The notes under the pieces were generated by a model. The model saw only the letters and a program-made list of their open reading frames with translations, was not told where the DNA came from and did no database searches. A stretch of DNA of 64,000 nt from Enterobacter chengduensis (lineage in GTDB: Bacteria > Pseudomonadota > Gammaproteobacteria > Enterobacterales > Enterobacteriaceae), in NCBI RefSeq assembly GCF_001984825.2, contig NZ_CP043318.1, positions 248,001 to 312,000 on the forward strand, in the 5' to 3' direction. Below, one piece after another: positions 57,228 through 64,000 of the stretch; position 1 is the stretch's first letter, and every line of letters starts with the position of its first letter. The position numbers and the translations under genes were made by a program.

Positions 57228-58493
57228 GTGAAAAACAACGAACTCAACGACCGGCGTTTACAGGCGACGCCGCGCGGCATTGGCGTAATGTGTAACTTCT
57301 ATGCCGATAAAGCCGAAAACGCCACGGTGTGGGACGTCGAGGGGAACGAGTATATCGACTTCGCCGCGGGGATCGCGGTACTGAATACCGGGCATCGCCA
57401 TCCTAAAGTTATTTCCGCCATCGAAAAACAACTCCACGCCTTTACCCATACGGCCTACCAGATTGTCCCGTACGAAGGCTATGTCTCGCTTGCCGAACGC
57501 ATCAACGCACGCGTGCCAATTGACGGCCCGGCGAAAACGGCGTTCTTTTCAACGGGGGCAGAAGCGGTTGAAAACGCCGTCAAAATTGCCCGCGCGTATA
57601 CCCACCGTCCCGGCCTTATCACCTTCGGCGGCGCGTTCCACGGCCGCACCTTTATGACCATGGCGCTAACCGGCAAGGTTGCGCCGTACAAGATTGGCTT
57701 CGGCCCGTTCCCCGGCTCGGTCTATCACGCGCAGTATCCGAACGATCTGCACGGCGTCAGCACGGCGGAAGCGCTAAAAAGCCTGGAGCGCATCTTTAAG
57801 GCGGATATTGCGCCGGACCAGGTCGCGGCCATTATTCTTGAACCGGTTCAGGGGGAGGGCGGCTTCAACATCGCGCCCGCTGATTTTATGCAGGCGCTGC
57901 GCGCCCTGTGCGACACCCACGGTATTTTGCTGATTGCCGACGAGGTGCAAAGCGGCTTCGCCCGTACCGGCAAGCTGTTCTCGATGGAGCACCACTGCGT
58001 GAAGCCCGATCTGATCACCATGGCAAAAAGCCTGGCGGGCGGGATGCCGCTCTCGGCGGTGTCGGGCCGTGCTGAGGTGATGGACGCGCCCGCGCCGGGC
58101 GGGCTGGGTGGGACCTACGCGGGGAACCCGCTGGCGATTGCCGCAGCGCATGCCGTGCTCGACGTGATTGACGAAGAGGATCTCTGCACGCGCTCGGCGC
58201 ATCTTGGCCATCACCTGGTGGAGGTGCTGAACAAAGCGAAGGAAAACTGTCCGCATATCGCCGACATTCGCGCGCAGGGTTCGATGGTGGCGGTGGAGTT
58301 TAACGACCCGCAAACGGGGCAGCCTTCGCCGGAATTCACTCGCCAGGTGCAGGAGCGCGCGCTGCAGGAAGGCTTGCTTCTGCTGAGCTGCGGCGTTTAC
58401 GGCAACGTCATTCGTTTCCTCTATCCGCTGACTATTCCTGAAGCGCAGTTCCGTAAAGCGCTGGACATTATCTCCGCCTCGCTGACACGTTAA
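57228..58493 (+). CDS. 4-aminobutyrate aminotransferase, PuuE-like
   Basis: PLP-dependent class III (omega) aminotransferase of 421 aa. It is closer to E. coli PuuE than to GabT (RGIGVMCNFYADKAENATVWDVEGNEYIDFAAG at the start). Family signatures: STGAEAVENAVKIARAYT near residue 107, LIADEVQSGFARTGKLF near 238, and the PLP lysine in TMAKSLAGGMP near K267. It probably converts GABA and 2-oxoglutarate to succinate semialdehyde and glutamate. It begins with GTG at 57228 after GGGGGACAG. It stands alone between rpoH and livJ, where E. coli K-12 has no gene; the exact substrate is inferred. Confidence 0.88.
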   Translation: MKNNELNDRRLQATPRGIGVMCNFYADKAENATVWDVEGNEYIDFAAGIAVLNTGHRHPKVISAIEKQLHAFTHTAYQIVPYEGYVSLAERINARVPIDGPAKTAFFSTGAEAVENAVKIARAYTHRPGLITFGGAFHGRTFMTMALTGKVAPYKIGFGPFPGSVYHAQYPNDLHGVSTAEALKSLERIFKADIAPDQVAAIILEPVQGEGGFNIAPADFMQALRALCDTHGILLIADEVQSGFARTGKLFSMEHHCVKPDLITMAKSLAGGMPLSAVSGRAEVMDAPAPGGLGGTYAGNPLAIAAAHAVLDVIDEEDLCTRSAHLGHHLVEVLNKAKENCPHIADIRAQGSMVAVEFNDPQTGQPSPEFTRQVQERALQEGLLLLSCGVYGNVIRFLYPLTIPEAQFRKALDIISASLTR

Positions 58494-58501
58494 AGCCACA
58501 T

Positions 58502-58525
58502 GCCCGGCGGAAATCCCGGCCGGGC
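58502..58525 (+). terminator. Hairpin after the aminotransferase gene
   Basis: GCCCGGC and GCCGGGC arms with a 10-nt loop, 8 bp after the stop. T-run absent, so it may act as a 3'-end stabiliser. Confidence 0.5.
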
Positions 58526-58690
58526 CTGGCATATATTCATTTCAAATTAGCTATTCCAAAATCATAAAAATCGGGTATGTTTTAGCAGAGTATGCTGAAA
58601 AAGCGCGAACAGCACACCTATAACTGACATAAAGCGCTGCACAACAACATCACAACAATCGTAATAACCATAATAATGGGGAATCTCAGG

Positions 58691-59791
58691 ATGAACATGA
58701 AGGGTAAAGCGTTACTGGCAGGATGTATCGCGTTGGCATTCAGCACCATGGCGCAGGCAGACATTAAGGTGGCTGTGGTTGGCGCCATGTCCGGCCCGGT
58801 AGCGCAGTACGGCGACCAGGAGTTTACCGGCGCCGAGCAGGCGGTTGCAGACATTAATGCTAAGGGCGGTATTAAGGGCGAAAAGCTGCAGATCGTAAAA
58901 TATGATGATGCCTGTGACCCGAAACAGGCGGTCGCGGTCGCGAACAAAGTGGTGAACGACGGGATCAAATACGTTATCGGCCACCTGTGCTCTTCTTCAA
59001 CTCAGCCCGCGTCTGACATCTACGAAGACGAAGGTATCCTGATGATCACCCCGGCGGCGACCGCGCCGGAGCTGACCGCGCGCGGCTACAAGCTGATCCT
59101 GCGCACCACTGGTCTGGACTCTGACCAGGGCCCAACCGCGGCGAAATACATCGTCGAAAAAGTGAAGCCGAAGCGCATTGCCATCGTTCATGACAAGCAG
59201 CAGTACGGTGAAGGTCTGGCGCGTTCAGTGCAGGACAACCTCAAGAAAGCCAATGCTGACGTGGTGTTCTTCGACGGGATCACCGCCGGTGAGAAAGACT
59301 TCTCCACGCTGGTGGCGCGTCTGAAGAAAGAGAATATCGACTTCGTATACTACGGCGGCTACCACCCGGAAATGGGTCAGATCCTGCGCCAGGCGCGCGC
59401 GGCTGGCCTGAAAACCCAGTTTATGGGCCCGGAAGGCGTGGCGAACGTGTCCCTGTCTAACATTGCGGGTGAATCAGCCGAAGGCCTGCTGGTGACCAAG
59501 CCGAAGAACTACGACCAGGTCCCTGCGAACAAACCTGTCGTGGATGCCATCAAGGCGAAGAAACAGGATCCAAGCGGCGCGTTCGTCTGGACCACCTATG
59601 CGGCGCTGCAGTCTCTGCAGGCGGGCCTGAACCAGTCAGCCGATCCGGCGGAAATTGCCAAATGGCTGAAAGCAAACAAGGTGGATACCGTCATGGGGCC
59701 GCTGTCCTGGGATGAGAAGGGCGACCTGAAGGGCTTCGAGTTCGGCGTGTTTGACTGGCACGCGAACGGTACGGCGACTGACGCAAAATAA
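58691..59791 (+). CDS. livJ: LivJ, leucine/isoleucine/valine-binding protein
   Basis: Periplasmic receptor for branched-chain amino acids feeding LivHMGF. The ATG at 58691 ([23 protein letters not shown] cleavage) gives 366 aa (E. coli 367). Mature [20 protein letters not shown] and [12 protein letters not shown] line the binding cleft and disulfide. It is a paralogue of LivK at 61903, about 80% identical by eye. Upstream 58526-58690 is A/T-rich and should hold an Lrp-responsive promoter. Confidence 0.97.
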   Translation: MNMKGKALLAGCIALAFSTMAQADIKVAVVGAMSGPVAQYGDQEFTGAEQAVADINAKGGIKGEKLQIVKYDDACDPKQAVAVANKVVNDGIKYVIGHLCSSSTQPASDIYEDEGILMITPAATAPELTARGYKLILRTTGLDSDQGPTAAKYIVEKVKPKRIAIVHDKQQYGEGLARSVQDNLKKANADVVFFDGITAGEKDFSTLVARLKKENIDFVYYGGYHPEMGQILRQARAAGLKTQFMGPEGVANVSLSNIAGESAEGLLVTKPKNYDQVPANKPVVDAIKAKKQDPSGAFVWTTYAALQSLQAGLNQSADPAEIAKWLKANKVDTVMGPLSWDEKGDLKGFEFGVFDWHANGTATDAK

Positions 59792-59796
59792 ACGCA

Positions 59797-59823
59797 AATG
59801 GCAACCGTAAGGTTGCCATTTTA
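59797..59823 (+). terminator. livJ terminator
   Basis: AAATGGCAACC, GTAA, GGTTGCCATTT followed by TAG. Stem of 11 bp, 5 bp after the livJ stop. Confidence 0.8.
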
Positions 59824-59832
59824 GTGTTTGCA

Positions 59833-59862
59833 CCCTCTCCCCGTGGGAGAGGGCCGGGGTGA
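59833..59862 (+). repeat. boxC-like repeat interrupted by the insertion element (left part)
   Basis: Complete stem CCCTCTCCCCGTGGGAGAGG and CCGG-type tail as far as GGGGTGA, then it stops abruptly. The tail continues at 61032-61048 (AGGGCATCAGACCGCAC), across the insertion. The join matches the uninterrupted copy at 21201 (GGGCATCAGGCCGCAC). Confidence 0.85.
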
Positions 59863-59869
59863 TCAGCTG

Positions 59870-59881
59870 TGTTTAAAGTCA
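59870..59881 (+). repeat. Subterminal inverted repeat, left
   Basis: TGTTTAAAGTCA, exact reverse complement of 61016-61027. Confidence 0.9.
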
Positions 59882-59892
59882 ACAGCTGACGA

Positions 59893-61012
<1,120 letters not shown>

Positions 61013-61015
61013 AAG

Positions 61016-61027
61016 TGACTTTAAACA
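61016..61027 (+). repeat. Subterminal inverted repeat, right
   Basis: TGACTTTAAACA, exact reverse complement of 59870-59881. Confidence 0.9.
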
Positions 61028-61057
61028 TACAAGGGCATCAGACCGCACAGCACCTCG

Positions 61058-61091
61058 TAGGCCGGGTAAGGCGCAGCCGCCACCCGGCTTT
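61058..61091. repeat. REP element downstream of panM
   Basis: GTAGGCCGGGTAAGGCGCAG then CCGCCACCCGGC, a classical enterobacterial REP with stem GCCGGGT / ACCCGGC. It ends 4 bp from the panM stop. Confidence 0.88.
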
Positions 61092-61094
61092 CTT

Positions 61095-61478
61095 TTAGCG
61101 CTTCTCCCACCCGCTCTCCTGCGCCGTAAACCCTAACGCCTGCATAAACGCCGCCATCACGCCGCGGTCTTCCACGCCCACGTCAGCCATCCACCATGAG
61201 GTTACGCTCGGGTTTTCGCGGATCGCTTCTTCAATTAAATACTGCCCCACGCCGCGACGACGGGTGACGTCACGCACGCGCAGCGAGTCCAGCGCCCCTT
61301 CCGTACCGCTCAGGGTGACGCGAACCGCAGCCAGCAGGCGCTCGTTAAAGCGCGCGGCATAAATGCGGTGAGTTTCGTCGACGCGCAGTGATGAAGGGGA
61401 ATATTCCGGCCAGATCTTGCCCAGGTCGATATGATCCTGGTCGCTAAAGGTCACCAGACGCACGATAGTCAGTTTCAT
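61095..61478 (-). CDS. panM: PanM (YhhK), PanD maturation factor
   Basis: GNAT-fold protein of 127 aa (E. coli 127) that binds pro-PanD, with acetyl-CoA as CoA sensor, and triggers its self-cleavage to active aspartate decarboxylase in pantothenate synthesis. The acetyl-CoA loop VRDVTRRRGVGQYLIEEAI is near residue 68. Start ATG at 61478. It lies between livJ and livK on the opposite strand, as in E. coli; here the IS110 element separates it from livJ. Confidence 0.96.
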   Translation of the reverse strand: MKLTIVRLVTFSDQDHIDLGKIWPEYSPSSLRVDETHRIYAARFNERLLAAVRVTLSGTEGALDSLRVRDVTRRRGVGQYLIEEAIRENPSVTSWWMADVGVEDRGVMAAFMQALGFTAQESGWEKR

Positions 61479-61902
61479 TAGCTACTTGTCCAAATCAAAT
61501 TGAGTAGGGGGAGTGTACTCAATTTATTCACCCAGCGGCTTCCTCTTTTTATTCTCATTAACCAGGTGATTAGTTTTTTGGCAACGCGATGGGCAGTCTG
61601 AAAACACATGGATCGAAAAATAAGCAGAATTTTAACCTGAATGGTAGTGATTTATTCGGCGCTTTGTACCGTTATTTTATGCTGCAAACTCTACTTTTAG
61701 TTGTTTATCTCTGCCTGATTTCAGAATATTATCTTTGCTTAATCGCCTGAAAAATAGAGATTTTAGTCTGGTTTTTGACAAAAACCTGCGCTAAACCATT
61801 AAAGGCACTGGTAAAAATAGCGTTGTTCATTAAAAGTACAGAATGCTTTTTAACCATAATAAAACAAAATATAAACACGACATCACGAATGGGGATTCTG
61901 AG
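61479..61902 (+). promoter_or_regulatory. livK upstream region
   Basis: 424 bp with no credible gene. From about 61540 it is markedly A/T-rich with short direct A/T tracts, consistent with Lrp/H-NS binding and the leucine-repressed livKHMGF promoter of E. coli. I could not fix a single promoter. Confidence 0.5.
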
Positions 61903-63012
61903 ATGAAAAGGAACGCGAAAACATTTATCGCGGGAATGGTTGCACTGTCGATCTCGCATGCCGCTATGGCGGAGGACATTAAAGTTGCGGTAGTGGGCGC
62001 AATGTCCGGCCCCGTTGCCCAGTGGGGTGACATGGAGTTCAACGGCGCGCGCCAGGCCATCAAAGACATCAACGCGAAGGGCGGTATCAAGGGCGACAAG
62101 CTGGTGGGCGTGGAATATGACGACGCCTGCGATCCAAAACAGGCCGTCGCGGTCGCCAACAAAATCGTCAACGACGGTATCCAGTATGTGATCGGCCACC
62201 TGTGCTCATCCTCCACCCAGCCCGCGTCTGACATCTACGAAGACGAAGGCATCCTGATGATCACCCCGGGCGCGACCAACCCGGAGCTGACCCAGCGCGG
62301 CTACCAGCACATCATGCGTACCGCCGGTCTGGACTCCTCCCAGGGGCCTACCGCCGCCAAATACATCCTTGAAACCGTCAAGCCAAAGCGCATTGCCATC
62401 ATTCATGACAAGCAGCAGTACGGCGAAGGCCTGGCGCGCTCCGTGCAGGACGGCCTGAAAAAAGGCGGCGCAAATATCGTCTTCTTCGACGGCATTACCG
62501 CCGGTGAGAAAGACTTCTCCGCGCTGATCGCCCGTCTGCAAAAAGAGAACATCGACTTCGTTTACTACGGCGGCTACTACCCGGAGATGGGCCAGATGCT
62601 GCGTCAGGCGCGCGCCACAGGCCTGAAAACCCAGTTTATGGGGCCAGAGGGCGTGGGCAATGCCTCGCTGTCGAACATCGCCGGGGATTCTGCCGAAGGC
62701 ATGCTGGTGACGATGCCAAAACGCTATGACCAGGATCCGGCCAACAAGGCTATCGTGGACGCGCTCAAGGCGCAGAAGAAAGATCCGAGTGGTCCATACG
62801 TCTGGATCACCTACGCCGCCGTACAGTCTCTGGCCACCGCGCTGGAGCGTACCGGCAGCAAAGCGCCGCTGGATCTGGTGAAAGATTTAAAAGCACACGG
62901 GGCGAACACCGTGATTGGGCCGCTGAACTGGGATGAGAAAGGCGATCTGAAGGGATTTGAGTTTGGTGTCTTCAAGTGGCACGCCGACGGGTCTTCCTCG
63001 GCCGCCAAATAA
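61903..63012 (+). CDS. livK: LivK, leucine-specific binding protein
   Basis: Periplasmic receptor specific for leucine, paralogue of LivJ, using the same LivHMGF membrane complex. The ATG at 61903 ([23 protein letters not shown] cleavage) gives 369 aa, equal to E. coli; a 20-codon longer frame is rejected. Binding-cleft region: [20 protein letters not shown] and [12 protein letters not shown]. First gene of livKHMGF; a hairpin follows before livH. Confidence 0.97.
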   Translation: MKRNAKTFIAGMVALSISHAAMAEDIKVAVVGAMSGPVAQWGDMEFNGARQAIKDINAKGGIKGDKLVGVEYDDACDPKQAVAVANKIVNDGIQYVIGHLCSSSTQPASDIYEDEGILMITPGATNPELTQRGYQHIMRTAGLDSSQGPTAAKYILETVKPKRIAIIHDKQQYGEGLARSVQDGLKKGGANIVFFDGITAGEKDFSALIARLQKENIDFVYYGGYYPEMGQMLRQARATGLKTQFMGPEGVGNASLSNIAGDSAEGMLVTMPKRYDQDPANKAIVDALKAQKKDPSGPYVWITYAAVQSLATALERTGSKAPLDLVKDLKAHGANTVIGPLNWDEKGDLKGFEFGVFKWHADGSSSAAK

Positions 63013-63020
63013 TTATCCCA

Positions 63021-63040
63021 CCGCCCGGACCGCCGGGCGG
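63021..63040 (+). terminator. Hairpin between livK and livH
   Basis: CCGCCCGG, ACCG, CCGGGCGG, 8 bp after livK. With no clear T-run it probably protects the livK mRNA end, giving more binding protein than permease. Confidence 0.6.
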
Positions 63041-63058
63041 GTATAAAAAGGTTTGCAT

Positions 63059-63985
63059 ATGTCCGAGCAGTTTCTCTATTTCCTGCAGCAGATGTTTAAC
63101 GGCGTTACGCTGGGAAGCACCTACGCGCTGATCGCCATCGGCTATACGATGGTTTACGGCATTATCGGCATGATCAACTTCGCCCACGGCGAGGTCTACA
63201 TGATCGGTAGCTATGTCTCCTTTATGATTATCGCCGCCCTGATGATGATGGGCATCGACAGCAGCTGGCTGCTGGTCGCCGCCGGGTTTGTCGGCGCGAT
63301 TGTGATTGCCAGCGCCTACGGCTGGAGCATTGAGCGCGTGGCCTACCGGCCCGTGCGCAGCTCCAAGCGTCTGATTGCGCTGATTTCCGCCATCGGGATG
63401 TCCATCTTCCTGCAAAACTACGTCAGCCTGACCGAAGGCTCGCGCGACGTGGCGCTGCCGAGCCTGTTTAACGGCCAGTGGATTGTCGGGGCCAGTGAAA
63501 ACTTCGCCGCTTCTATTACCACCATGCAGCTCGTCATCTGGGTCGTGACCTTTATTGCGATGCTCGCCCTGACGCTGTTCATCCGCTACTCGCGGATGGG
63601 GCGCGCCTGCCGCGCGTGCGCTGAAGATCTGAAGATGGCGAGCCTGCTCGGCATCAACACCGACCGCGTGATTGCCCTGACCTTCGTGATTGGCGCCGCG
63701 ATGGCTGCCGTCGCAGGGGTCCTGCTCGGCCAGTTCTACGGCGTAATCAACCCGTACATCGGCTTTATGGCCGGGATGAAAGCCTTCACCGCGGCGGTGC
63801 TGGGCGGCATCGGCAGTATTCCGGGCGCGATGATCGGCGGCCTGATCCTGGGCGTGGCGGAGGCGCTCTCTTCGGCGTATCTGAGCACCGAATATAAAGA
63901 CGTGGTGTCGTTTGCCCTGCTGATTCTGGTTCTGCTGGTGATGCCTACCGGTATTCTGGGCCGTCCGGAGGTAGAGAAAGTATGA
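63059..63985 (+). CDS. livH: LivH, branched-chain amino acid permease
   Basis: Inner-membrane permease subunit of the Liv ABC importer, 308 aa (E. coli 308), with about eight hydrophobic segments. It starts MSEQFLYFLQQMFNGVTLGS at ATG 63059; a TTG two codons earlier is rejected. The cytoplasmic coupling region near GRACRACAEDLKMASLLGIN contacts LivG/LivF. Its stop overlaps the livM start by 4 bp. Confidence 0.98.
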   Translation: MSEQFLYFLQQMFNGVTLGSTYALIAIGYTMVYGIIGMINFAHGEVYMIGSYVSFMIIAALMMMGIDSSWLLVAAGFVGAIVIASAYGWSIERVAYRPVRSSKRLIALISAIGMSIFLQNYVSLTEGSRDVALPSLFNGQWIVGASENFAASITTMQLVIWVVTFIAMLALTLFIRYSRMGRACRACAEDLKMASLLGINTDRVIALTFVIGAAMAAVAGVLLGQFYGVINPYIGFMAGMKAFTAAVLGGIGSIPGAMIGGLILGVAEALSSAYLSTEYKDVVSFALLILVLLVMPTGILGRPEVEKV

Positions 63986-64000
63986 AACCGATGCATTTTG
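63982..64000 (+). CDS. livM: LivM, branched-chain amino acid permease (first codons only)
   Basis: ATGAAACCGATGCATTTT encodes MKPMHF, matching the start of E. coli LivM (MKPMH), at the expected ATGA overlap with livH. The rest lies beyond the window. Confidence 0.85.

Overview
The window is chromosomal DNA of an Enterobacteriaceae member, most likely Enterobacter or a close relative (Lelliottia/Leclercia). Nearly every protein is close in sequence and length to its E. coli counterpart. The 16S rRNA reads as Enterobacter-like, and GC-rich palindromic repeats of the boxC kind are scattered between genes. All comparisons with E. coli are from memory; no database was searched.

Layout. Positions 1-9,800 carry thiC (3' part missing) with its TPP riboswitch, rsd, nudC-hemE-nfi-yjaG, hupA, yjaH and the PurR-controlled purHD operon. 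An rRNA operon at the rrnE position follows (9,896-15,092); it has no tRNA in its 16S-23S spacer. Next come metA with four Met boxes, the glyoxylate operon aceBAK and its repressor gene iclR, metH and yjbB. A HigBA-like toxin-antitoxin pair sits where E. coli has pepE. Then come rluF, yjbD, a bile-acid:sodium-symporter-family carrier (probably panS), lysC, pgi, the exopolysaccharide operon yjbEFGH, psiE, the divergent maltose operons malEFG / malK-lamB-malM, and ubiCA.

At about 48.3 kb synteny with E. coli switches abruptly from the 91-min region (ubiA) to the 78-min region (zntA, yhhN, yhhM, yhhL, rsmD, ftsYEX, rpoH, livJ, panM, livKHM). The second block is inverted relative to E. coli. The two E. 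coli loci are almost equidistant from oriC on opposite replichores, so this looks like an origin-symmetric inversion with its breakpoint in a REP-like palindrome.

Accessory content is small: the toxin-antitoxin pair, a PuuE-like aminotransferase between rpoH and livJ, the carrier gene beside lysC, and one intact IS110-family element between livJ and panM. That element is the most interesting object here. It sits inside a boxC repeat, and the non-coding end upstream of its recombinase folds on paper into a 5' stem-loop plus two bulged hairpins. Their loops contain short matches to the target (GGGTGAGGGC) and to both element ends. This is the layout expected of an IS110 bridge RNA programmed to target boxC repeats.

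Other notable points: lysC appears to lack the lysine riboswitch; boxC repeats come in two tail types arranged as inverted pairs, like BIMEs, and occupy the operon-internal spacers (aceA-aceK, malE-malF) that hold REPs in E. coli; and one boxC copy supplies the C-terminus and stop codon of aceK. No prophage, CRISPR array or new defence locus was seen.
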